A stretch of 6,968 nt of DNA from Desulfocapsaceae bacterium (GTDB lineage: Bacteria > Desulfobacterota > Desulfobulbia > Desulfobulbales > Desulfocapsaceae), in NCBI GenBank assembly GCA_029934775.1, contig JAOZLO010000040.1, forward strand, positions 1 through 6,968. Direction: 5' to 3'. Positions 1 to 6,244 of this stretch are shown piece by piece. The notes under the pieces were generated by a model. That model did not search any database. It was not told the origin of the DNA and saw only the letters and a list, made by a program, of their open reading frames with translations. Every line of letters begins with the position of its first letter. Within the stretch, counting starts at the first letter, position 1. Position numbers and translations under genes: made by a program.

Positions 1-914
1 ATCTGCGGGCAAGAAAGATTGATGAAATCCTGCCAGGGCATCACCTGCAACCCGGTGTGGACACCCGAGTCCTGCAAGAAGAATTAGAGAAGGCCGGATC
101 TGAGGTTTACACTCCTGACTGCAGATATCACGCATGTCAAAAATGTGGCCTATGTGATTTTGAAACAATTTTTCCGGTTGTGCACAACCGCTCGGGAAAG
201 AGTATAGACTCGATAAGTACCTCAAATGAACAGACGAAAGAAGTCCCGAAACAAAATGAACTTCACAATAGGTACATTGTGCACTACTCACGTACTGGAA
301 AAATTTGTTTCCTGGGACACCTGGAAATATTGCAGGTTTTTTTCAGAGCCCTGCGACGTGCAGAGATAAAAACACACTACAGCCAGGGCTTCAACCCTTC
401 TCCCAAAATATCCTTTGGTCCTGCCCTGGCCGTAGGAACAGAAAGTCTTGCTGAATTTTTAATCATGGATCTACCGGAGCCGCTTTCACACGTGGAGGAA
501 ACTGTACAGAGACTGAACAGCAAATTACCACCGGGGCTGAATGTAACCTTAATCAAAAGACATCCAGGGAAAATTCCCCAGAGAATCCTTGTATCTTATA
601 CTTTGACCCTGGCTAGACCCTTAACCGACCGGGAAAGAGAGCTGGTGGATATATTTTCTCAAAGTGAAACTTTTATTATTAAACGGAGCCGCAAAGGAAA
701 AATAAAATCACTTGATATACGCCCCCTTATAAACAGTATAAGCTGTACTCAACCCAATACAATCGAACTGGAAACCATGAATATAAGCAGTATGCCCGGT
801 ATAAAACCGATTGAGGCCTTGCTCCATATTACCAGGCTGGATAAGGATACAGCCTTGGGAACTTCAATTCTTAAAACCAGTTGGACTACTATGGATAGCT
901 CGTGTGCACCATAA
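1..914 (+). CDS. Radical SAM protein fused to DUF2344, C-terminal part (5' end outside window)
   Basis: The reading frame is open from base 3, so the gene enters from the left; 303 residues are visible. A GTG at 57 could be taken as a start, but coding similarity continues upstream of it. Visible residues 1-52 look like the tail of the TIGR03960 radical SAM family, including a TPDCR motif and a Cys cluster (C40, C45, C48, C51) that could bind metal. After a polar linker (about 53-88), residues 89-290 match DUF2344/TIGR03936, with the hallmark stretch NRYIVHYSRTGK and SQGFNPSPKISFGPALAVGTES split around residues 125-148. In many bacteria these two proteins are neighbours or fused; here they are one chain. 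No function is established for either part. The radical SAM CxxxCxxC core is expected upstream and cannot be checked. Stop is TAA at 912-914. Family assignment is confident, function is not. Confidence 0.87.
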   Translation, partial: LRARKIDEILPGHHLQPGVDTRVLQEELEKAGSEVYTPDCRYHACQKCGLCDFETIFPVVHNRSGKSIDSISTSNEQTKEVPKQNELHNRYIVHYSRTGKICFLGHLEILQVFFRALRRAEIKTHYSQGFNPSPKISFGPALAVGTESLAEFLIMDLPEPLSHVEETVQRLNSKLPPGLNVTLIKRHPGKIPQRILVSYTLTLARPLTDRERELVDIFSQSETFIIKRSRKGKIKSLDIRPLINSISCTQPNTIELETMNISSMPGIKPIEALLHITRLDKDTALGTSILKTSWTTMDSSCAP

Positions 915-999
915 ATCAAACCATAATGCCCTGCGGGGCAGGCTTAAGGGCGTAAAGGTTTAAAGGCTTAGGGATAACAACCTTGCGTCTGTCTAAAAA

Positions 1000-2229
1000 A
1001 TGAAAATTCCTATACGTTTGAATTATCTGGCAAAAATATTGCCGCTCTTTTTTCTCTGCAGCCTTCTCTGCCCGCTGAATATTTCTACCTCTGCAGAAAC
1101 CGAAAACCTTGCTCATCTCATTGACAATGGCGGCTTCATCGTCAAGAATGGATTGAAAAATCTTCAATATAGAGAAAGAGAACCCTTTATTCCAGCCTCA
1201 ACTCTGAAGATTCTCACCTGTCTTGCAGCTCTTGAAATTCTGGGAGAAAAGTACCGCTTTGAAACCCATTTTTTCCTCGACGAGAAACAGAATCTCTATA
1301 TAAAAGGATACGGTGATCCTTTTCTCACCTCCGAAGTCCTCAAAACTATTGCAGTAAAATTGTATAACCGGGGTGTTACAAAAATCTCCTCCATACGCCT
1401 TGATGAGACTGCCTACGCCATTGACTCTTTAGCTGATGGCGCAGGTCACTCCACCAATCCCTACGATGCCCCAAATGGCGCACTGGCTGTCAATTTCAAC
1501 AGCGTACCCATTTTCATTTCAGCCGACGGCTCCAGTATGTCAGGGGAAGTGCAAACCCCGGAAATTCCAATAATGCATGAGATAGGTAGGACTCTTTCTC
1601 CCGGTTCTCACCGCGTTAATGTCAATACCTTACAGAGGAAAACACTCCTTTCCCCCTCACTACGATATACCGGGGAACTAATCACAGCATTCTTCAGGAC
1701 TGCCGGTATCACAATCCAAAATGAATTCCAGGAAGACTGTACTCCTGCCCATCTGAGTGTGGTCTATATCCACAAATCCGAAAAAACCTTACTGGATATT
1801 GTCAGATCCTGTCTGAAGTACTCCAACAATTACATAGCAAATCAGCTTTTTCTTGCCTGTGGAGCTGTTTCATACGGCTTCCCGGCAAACTGGGAAAAAT
1901 CTCGCCGCCTGTTCGATATATATATTAGAGAAAAACTACAGCTATCTGAAGAGGAGTTTTATCTGGTGGAAGGATCAGGTTTATCGAGAAAAAACAGGAT
2001 TTCTCCTGCTGGACTGCTCAAAGCAGTTGAGCATTTTCGACCCTATGCGGATCTGTTAAATAACAGGAGAAAAACTTTTTTAAAAAGCGGCACCCTCAGT
2101 GATGTATTCTGCTATGGTGGTTTTCTAGTTCATAACACCAGACTCCTGCCTTTTGTCATCATGCTCAATCAACAGGAGAATAACAGGGACTTACTTCTTT
2201 CGATCCTCCAGCTTGCAGTAGGGGACTAA
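1000..2229 (+). CDS. dacB: D-alanyl-D-alanine carboxypeptidase/endopeptidase, peptidase S13 (PBP4 family)
   Basis: Periplasmic penicillin-binding protein that trims the terminal D-Ala of peptidoglycan stem peptides and may cut D-Ala-mDAP cross-links. The 409-residue chain starts with a signal peptide (KIPIR basic end, hydrophobic 9-26, likely SPase I site after T30-S-A32). All three active-site motifs are present: SxxK as S67-T-L-K70, SxN as S275-N-N277, KTG-type as K362-S-G-T365. The family signature EGSGLSRKNRISP lies at 324-336. The GYGDP at 103-107 is typical of the S13 insert. The SxxK-to-SxN distance, 208 residues, is shorter than I recall for E. coli PBP4, so the accessory insert may be reduced. 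The ATG at 1000 is the first possible start, since a TAA lies in frame at 994-996, and it fits the signal peptide, but no Shine-Dalgarno is visible. It lies 85 bp after the preceding gene, same direction, and converges on icd with 32 bp between. Confidence 0.93.
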   Translation: MKIPIRLNYLAKILPLFFLCSLLCPLNISTSAETENLAHLIDNGGFIVKNGLKNLQYREREPFIPASTLKILTCLAALEILGEKYRFETHFFLDEKQNLYIKGYGDPFLTSEVLKTIAVKLYNRGVTKISSIRLDETAYAIDSLADGAGHSTNPYDAPNGALAVNFNSVPIFISADGSSMSGEVQTPEIPIMHEIGRTLSPGSHRVNVNTLQRKTLLSPSLRYTGELITAFFRTAGITIQNEFQEDCTPAHLSVVYIHKSEKTLLDIVRSCLKYSNNYIANQLFLACGAVSYGFPANWEKSRRLFDIYIREKLQLSEEEFYLVEGSGLSRKNRISPAGLLKAVEHFRPYADLLNNRRKTFLKSGTLSDVFCYGGFLVHNTRLLPFVIMLNQQENNRDLLLSILQLAVGD

Positions 2230-2261
2230 CGCCGGCCAGGCCTGCAACTAATAAACCTGCA

Positions 2262-3491
2262 TCAGCCATTCAGCGCTTTCTGAAAATTTTCATCCAGTGC
2301 TGCAAGAAACTGCTCTGTGCTGAGATAGTCGTTTTCAGTCATTTCTCTACCATGGATGCATAAAGCCAGATCTTTGGTCATTTTTCCACTCTCCACCGTT
2401 TCTACACACACTTTTTCCAAAGTTTCGCAAAAGGTGATCAGAGCCTGGTTCTGATCAAGTTTCCCCCGAAAAGCAAGCCCCCTTGTCCAGGCAAAAATTG
2501 ATGCAATCGGATTTGTTGAAGTGGGGTTTCCTTTCAGGTGTTCTCTATAATGGCGAGTTACAGTACCATGGGCAGCCTCAGCCTCCATGGTTTTACCATC
2601 CGGAGTAACCAGGGTAGAGGTCATCAGCCCCAATGAACCAAACCCCTGGGCAAGTGTGTCTGACTGCACATCTCCATCATAATTTTTACAGGCCCAGACA
2701 AACCCTCCCTCCCATTTAAGGGCTGAGGCAACCATATCATCAATCAACCTGTGTTCATATACAATGCCAAGCTCGTCCATCCTGGTTTTATATTTTTCTT
2801 CATACACTTCCTCAAAAATATCTTTAAACCTGCCGTCATATTGTTTTAAAATCGTATTTTTGGTAGAGAGATAAAGTGGCCATTTTTTGCTAATGGCCTG
2901 ATTAAAACATGAATGAGCAAAACCATATATAGACTCATCTGTATTGTACATAGTCATCGCCACACCGCCTCCCGGAAAATCGTACACCTCGAAAGTCTGC
3001 ACATCGCCTCCATCTTCAGGTGCAAAAGTTACGGTGAGTTTGCCCTTCCCCTTCACCACGAAATCTGTTGCTCTATATTGATCGCCAAAGGCATGCCGAC
3101 CGATACAGATCGGTTTTTTCCATGTAGTTACCAGACGCGGCACATTTTTAACTACAATCGGTTCCCGAAAAACAGTACCTCCAAGAATGTTACGAATTGT
3201 TCCATTAGGAGATCTGTACATTGCCTTGAGACTAAATTCTTTTACCCGTCCCTCATCAGGAGTGATAGTGGCACATTTTATCCCTACACCAGTTTTTAAT
3301 ATGGCATATGCCGCATCAACTGTGATCTTGTCATCGGTTTCATCCCTTTTCTCGATGCCCAGGTCATAGTATTGAATCTCCAGATCAAGATATGGGAAAA
3401 TCAGTTTATCTTTTATAAATTGCCAGATGATCCGTGTCATCTCATCACCATCCAACTCTACTACGGGATTTTCAACTGTAATTTTTTCCAT
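2262..3491 (-). CDS. icd: NADP-dependent isocitrate dehydrogenase, eukaryote-like homodimeric subfamily
   Basis: Cytoplasmic enzyme that oxidatively decarboxylates isocitrate to 2-oxoglutarate, making NADPH; in sulfate reducers it can serve an oxidative or biosynthetic TCA route. The 409 residues resemble cytosolic/mitochondrial IDH1/2 rather than E. coli Icd. Substrate residues known from human IDH1 sit in matching places: T77, S94, N96, R100, R109, R132, Y139, then K211, D251, D274 and D278 (one-residue shift), and the cofactor-contact R313-H314 in HGTVTRH. The stretch [18 protein letters not shown] is near-universal in this subfamily. Length is normal and no catalytic residue is missing. 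The ATG at 3491-3489 is preceded by AGGAG with a 10-nt spacer. It is transcribed alone, convergent with the carboxypeptidase gene and divergent from the binding-protein gene. Desulfotalea and Desulfobacter are known to carry this subfamily. NADP rather than NAD use is inferred from the subfamily. Confidence 0.97.
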   Translation of the reverse strand: MEKITVENPVVELDGDEMTRIIWQFIKDKLIFPYLDLEIQYYDLGIEKRDETDDKITVDAAYAILKTGVGIKCATITPDEGRVKEFSLKAMYRSPNGTIRNILGGTVFREPIVVKNVPRLVTTWKKPICIGRHAFGDQYRATDFVVKGKGKLTVTFAPEDGGDVQTFEVYDFPGGGVAMTMYNTDESIYGFAHSCFNQAISKKWPLYLSTKNTILKQYDGRFKDIFEEVYEEKYKTRMDELGIVYEHRLIDDMVASALKWEGGFVWACKNYDGDVQSDTLAQGFGSLGLMTSTLVTPDGKTMEAEAAHGTVTRHYREHLKGNPTSTNPIASIFAWTRGLAFRGKLDQNQALITFCETLEKVCVETVESGKMTKDLALCIHGREMTENDYLSTEQFLAALDENFQKALNG

Positions 3492-3559
3492 TAGTATTTT
3501 ACTCCTAAAACTCTGTCATAAATAACAAGGGATAAGCGTAGACTTCGAACTCGAAAATC
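3491..3559 (-). repeat. icd leader module, copy A
   Basis: Two overlapping similarities meet here. Bases 3491-3529 align without a gap to 6782-6820, the rfbC leader, at 30 of 39 positions, including AGGAGTAA and ACAGA on the minus strand. Bases 3501-3559 align to 3704-3760 at about 41 of 59 positions with two single-base gaps; the best block is ATAA(G/A)CGTAGA. Whether this is a dispersed repeat or a conserved regulatory leader cannot be told from one window. Confidence 0.5.
3502..3506 (-). promoter_or_regulatory. Shine-Dalgarno of icd
   Basis: Reads AGGAG on the minus strand, 10 nt before the icd ATG. It supports the chosen start. It lies inside the leader segment shared with rfbC. Confidence 0.8.
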
Positions 3560-3703
3560 TCTTTAAAAAAATGAACAAAATTGTTTTCTGCGATGAATCA
3601 TAATTACGAACAGTAAAAATTTCCACCCCCCATACAAAAACAGATACAGAACGTTAATAGAAATGGTTTTCCTGTAATAATTTACCATCGGGATAGTTGA
3701 ACA

Positions 3704-3760
3704 ACTCCTCAGAATCTGAAAAAATAATCATAAATAAACGTAGAATTTGAACCTGAGATC
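3704..3760 (-). repeat. Diverged second copy of the icd leader module, copy B
   Basis: On the minus strand this 57-bp segment repeats the order of elements seen in the icd leader: a TTC-rich block, TCTACG(T/C)TTAT, a T-rich run, CAGA, then AGGAGT. It lies about 203 bp upstream of copy A. No open reading frame follows its AGGAGT, so it is not a working ribosome binding site. It could be a relic of duplication or a member of a dispersed repeat family. Identity to copy A is about 41/59 by hand alignment. Confidence 0.42.
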
Positions 3761-3812
3761 AACTATTGTCATGAACGTATCCGCTATGAGATATCCCAGC
3801 CGCAGCGCACCT

Positions 3813-3839
3813 GCCCCAAGGGGCGCCGTGTTCTAACAC
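3813..3839 (+). promoter_or_regulatory. Two tandem short dyads in the leader of the binding-protein gene
   Basis: Two perfect 5-2-5 inverted repeats lie three bases apart: GCCCC-AA-GGGGC (3813-3824) and GTGTT-CT-AACAC (3828-3839). They end five bases before the ribosome binding site of the lipoprotein gene. As RNA they could form two 4-bp stems with tetraloops; as DNA they could be operator half-sites. There is no T-run after them, so they are not an ordinary terminator. Role unknown. Confidence 0.35.
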
Positions 3840-3844
3840 ATACC

Positions 3845-3848
3845 AGGA
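3845..3848 (+). promoter_or_regulatory. Shine-Dalgarno of the binding-lipoprotein gene
   Basis: AGGA (within CCAGGA) lies 7 nt before the ATG at 3856, supporting that start. Confidence 0.7.
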
Positions 3849-3855
3849 CAATACT

Positions 3856-4638
3856 ATGAGACAATATGCCTTCCTTCTAATCCTGATAACCTTTACCATC
3901 AGTTGCACAAAAACAGCATCACAAAACAGTTTGCATACTGATAATACGACTCAAGTCCTGCGGGTCGGTATATCTACAAACTCCCCCCCCATTGCTTATA
4001 GAGAAAACAACAAAATCGTTGGCCTTGAAGCTGATATGGCAAAAGGACTGGCAGAGTTTACGGGTCGACCACTGAAGCTGATTCAAGTCAACTGGAAGGA
4101 TCAGATCCCTTCTCTTCTGAGTGGAAAAACAGATATCATCATGTCCGGAATGACAATAACCAACTCCCGTAAATACAGAATTGCTTTTGCCGACCCATAC
4201 ATAGCTTCGGGTCAAATCTCCCTTATACGGCGTGTTGACAGAAATAAATTTCTTACAGGAATGACTGACCTGTTGAATCCATCTATAAGAATAGGCACTG
4301 TAACGGGCACTACGGGTGATTTTTTTATCCAGGACATAAAGGCCAGAGGTGCAAGAACACAATTCCCGACATCGACAAAAGCAGTCAAAGCCCTGTTAGC
4401 CAATAAAATTGATGCATTTGTCTATGATCTACCCGGAAATTTATATCTGGCGTCAATGTACACTGATGAAGGCCTCTTCCCTGTCACTCTTCCTTTGACC
4501 AGGGAATACCTTGCATGGGGAGTGCACCCTGAAGATCGGGAATTACTCGATGCAGCCAACAATTATCTTAAATCTTTATCAGATAAAAATATACTTACAA
4601 GAACTATCCAGCGCTGGATTCCCTATTACAAACCATAA
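3856..4638 (+). CDS. Amino-acid-type substrate-binding lipoprotein (SBP_bac_3 family), no ABC partners
   Basis: A 260-residue protein with a lipoprotein signal peptide: a short hydrophobic segment (4-14) ending in FTISC, with C17 the likely lipidated residue, then a polar tether to about residue 33. Residues 34-258 form a family 3 extracellular solute-binding domain: LRVGISTNSPPIAYRE, the VGLEADMAKGLAEFTG block, SGMTIT (97-102), then TNSRKYRIAFADPY. R105 and D191 (in DAFVYDLP) match the residues that in HisJ/GlnH-type proteins hold the ligand's alpha-carboxylate and alpha-amino groups, so an amino acid or similar ligand is likely. Length is normal. ABC permease or ATPase genes are absent; the next gene, 31 bp on, encodes a membrane receptor-like protein. 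This favours a sensing role, although it could still feed a distant transporter. The ATG at 3856 has a good AGGA. An 8-C run crosses codons 43-45. Confidence 0.9.
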   Translation: MRQYAFLLILITFTISCTKTASQNSLHTDNTTQVLRVGISTNSPPIAYRENNKIVGLEADMAKGLAEFTGRPLKLIQVNWKDQIPSLLSGKTDIIMSGMTITNSRKYRIAFADPYIASGQISLIRRVDRNKFLTGMTDLLNPSIRIGTVTGTTGDFFIQDIKARGARTQFPTSTKAVKALLANKIDAFVYDLPGNLYLASMYTDEGLFPVTLPLTREYLAWGVHPEDRELLDAANNYLKSLSDKNILTRTIQRWIPYYKP

Positions 4639-4669
4639 ACAATAATCGTCTCCATAGCATACATCTGCA

Positions 4670-6244
4670 ATGCGCCTCTTGATGAATAAACGAAAAAACA
4701 TACCATCAATACTCCTGACACTGGCTACTTTTATACTCATATTAGCAGCCATGAACATTTATCAGTATCTGAAAGTAAAAACTGATATTGCACCGGCTCT
4801 CATGTCAGAAATCAGCGACATTGAACTTGATGAAATTCGATCATATTTCATCTCGGTTTCAGAACAACTCAATATTGTGAAAGAATGGGGAGAAAACGGA
4901 GTTCTCAAATATGACAATATTATAGACCTCAACAGGATTTTTTTCCCTCTGCTTGAGAACCAGGCCAGTATAAGTGGACTTGTTCTGGCCAGAGACACGG
5001 GAAATGAATATTTCCTCTATAAAGATGTCAGGGGATGGATAACACGACAATCACAAAGTACAAAAAAGGCAGAGCGTTCTCTGCATTTCATACGATGGGC
5101 CTCGTTTGAGCAACATCTCGAACTATGGCAAAAAAAAAGCACATATGACCCCCGAAAAACAGTCTGGTTTTCCCCTCCAGATACAGATAACGAGGTGCGC
5201 TGGTCTTTAATCCACACTTTATCGGACTCGAATGAACCGGGTGTTACTGCGGCCATATCGTGGCAACTGCCCTCGACTTCTGACTTTGCAGTATTTGGTC
5301 TGGATATACCGATCAAAAATATTCAGCAGTTCCTCAGTCTCCGAAATAAAAAACGCCCGGGTATAATTTTTCTGGTCAACAAATCGACGGATTTCCGAAT
5401 TGCAAGCGATATCAACCACCCCGGTTCGGCAAAAAACTCTGAACAGATTATGGATAGAGTTTTACAGGCATGGCAGGTAAAAGGACGACCTCACAACTCC
5501 CCTGTAATTTCTTTTAAAGGGAAGCAGCGATGGCTTGCATCATTTCAGCCCCTCACTCCTGAGAATCCTCTCTTCTGGCTCGGGGTCGCTGTTCCTGAAA
5601 AAGAGTTCTTAAGCAGTATCAATTCAAAGTTATTTCAAATAGATATACTTGATTTAATCCTCGCTGCAGGCGGCTCAGGCATACTCTACCTTATTTTACG
5701 GAAAACAGGCCGCCTACACCGTGCAGTGCCAACTCCTGCACCGATTGTACGGCTGAACAACTATATCAACAGAGGGGAAGGAGCAACTATTGAGTTTAAA
5801 TCCACAATACGAACAAACTTGAAAACTGGAAAAAAGGGCAAAGAAATTGAGCTGGCATGGCTGAAAGCAGTCGTTGCTTTTTTAAATTCTGCAGGTGGAG
5901 TCCTGCTTATTGGTATTGATGATGCGGGAAAAATATCAGGACTTGAACAGGATGGTTTTGCAAACAGAGATAAGAGTCTGCTCCATGTAAAAAACCTTAT
6001 AAATCACCATATAGGTGCAGAATTTTCCAGTTTTCTTACAACAACAGTTGTTGAAATTGAAGATAAAGAAGTGCTGATGGTCGAATGCAATCCAGTATCC
6101 TCACCTATATTCCTCAATATCGGCAAAAATGAAGAGTTTTATATACGATCAGGACCGTCTTCAACAAAGCTCTCCCCGAGCCAGACCGTCCACTATGTCA
6201 TGCAGAAGACTCGATCTAGGTTTTTACGAGATCATCATTCATAA
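4670..6244 (+). CDS. Two-TM membrane protein: periplasmic Cache-like region plus cytoplasmic Schlafen/AlbA_2 domain
   Basis: A 524-residue protein with a receptor layout. Basic residues 6-9 precede TM1 (about 12-30). Residues 31-323 are predicted periplasmic, and their style suggests a double-Cache sensor: FGLDIPIKNIQQFL (209-222), GIIFLVNKSTDFRIASD and WLGVAVPEKEFL (303-314). TM2 is about 325-343, followed by a basic stop-transfer. After a Pro-rich linker, residues 366-512 are an AlbA_2 (PF04326, divergent AAA-4/Schlafen) domain: E370 and E375-F-K377, then the core AFLNSAGGVLLIGIDDAG (403-420), and the closing FYIRSGPSSTKLSPSQ. AlbA_2 proteins include putative regulators and Schlafen-type RNases; which applies here is unknown. 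An ATG at 4670 and one at 4682 are both possible starts; neither has a clear Shine-Dalgarno, and a TAG lies in frame at 4655. The gene sits 31 bp after the lipoprotein gene, probably co-transcribed, and its last 10 bp overlap rfbC tail to tail. A 9-A run lies in codons 154-157. Confidence 0.87.
   Translation: MRLLMNKRKNIPSILLTLATFILILAAMNIYQYLKVKTDIAPALMSEISDIELDEIRSYFISVSEQLNIVKEWGENGVLKYDNIIDLNRIFFPLLENQASISGLVLARDTGNEYFLYKDVRGWITRQSQSTKKAERSLHFIRWASFEQHLELWQKKSTYDPRKTVWFSPPDTDNEVRWSLIHTLSDSNEPGVTAAISWQLPSTSDFAVFGLDIPIKNIQQFLSLRNKKRPGIIFLVNKSTDFRIASDINHPGSAKNSEQIMDRVLQAWQVKGRPHNSPVISFKGKQRWLASFQPLTPENPLFWLGVAVPEKEFLSSINSKLFQIDILDLILAAGGSGILYLILRKTGRLHRAVPTPAPIVRLNNYINRGEGATIEFKSTIRTNLKTGKKGKEIELAWLKAVVAFLNSAGGVLLIGIDDAGKISGLEQDGFANRDKSLLHVKNLINHHIGAEFSSFLTTTVVEIEDKEVLMVECNPVSSPIFLNIGKNEEFYIRSGPSSTKLSPSQTVHYVMQKTRSRFLRDHHS

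Larger units (their letters stand above)
3492..3855. other. Divergent intergenic region between icd and the binding-protein gene
   Basis: A 364-bp non-coding stretch that must hold the promoters of both flanking genes. No open frame of useful length is present on either strand; the longest plus-strand ATG frame I see, at 3570, is only 10 codons. It contains the icd ribosome binding site and leader module (copy A), a diverged second copy (copy B), a perfect 5-2-5 dyad at 3695-3706 (AGTTG-AA-CAACT), two further tandem dyads at 3813-3839 and the binding-protein gene's ribosome binding site. It is AT-rich except for a GC-rich island at about 3797-3828. I found no sigma70 -35/-10 pair good enough to name in either direction. 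Confidence 0.7.

Noticed and set aside
57..914. GTG at 57 as the true start of the first gene
   Set aside because: The frame is open to the window edge and the residues before it continue the radical SAM family tail, so the gene starts outside the window.
930..973. Small hairpin CCTGC-GGG-GCAGG and two GGCTTA(A)GGG repeats upstream of the carboxypeptidase gene
   Set aside because: The hairpin has no T-run and five pairs, and the repeats are two short copies; neither can be called a terminator or operator on this evidence.
916..1167. Minus-strand frame of 83 codons over the carboxypeptidase start
   Set aside because: It overlaps the signal-peptide region of a clear S13 gene, and its translation shows no family features.
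2231..2242. GC-rich palindromic bases between the carboxypeptidase gene and icd as a bidirectional terminator
   Set aside because: GGCC-A-GGCC leaves a one-base loop and there is no T-run on either strand.
2269..2284. Inverted repeat TTCAG/CTGAA near the 3' end of icd as a terminator
   Set aside because: Five AT-rich pairs only, inside coding sequence, followed by AAAATTTT rather than a proper T-run.
2913..3369. Plus-strand frames within icd
   Set aside because: They are antisense to highly conserved IDH coding sequence; composition is Ser/His/Arg-rich as expected of shadows.
3697..3730. TTGAAC followed by TAATCA as a promoter for the lipoprotein gene
   Set aside because: The spacer would be 22 nt, too long, and alternatives at 17-19 nt give poor -10 matches.
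3919..4403. Two minus-strand frames inside the lipoprotein gene
   Set aside because: They are shadows of a well-supported SBP_bac_3 domain, with no ribosome binding site or recognisable domain.
4762..5419. Several minus-strand frames within the AlbA_2 membrane gene
   Set aside because: Short, overlapping each other in different frames, and opposite a continuous coding region with coherent topology.
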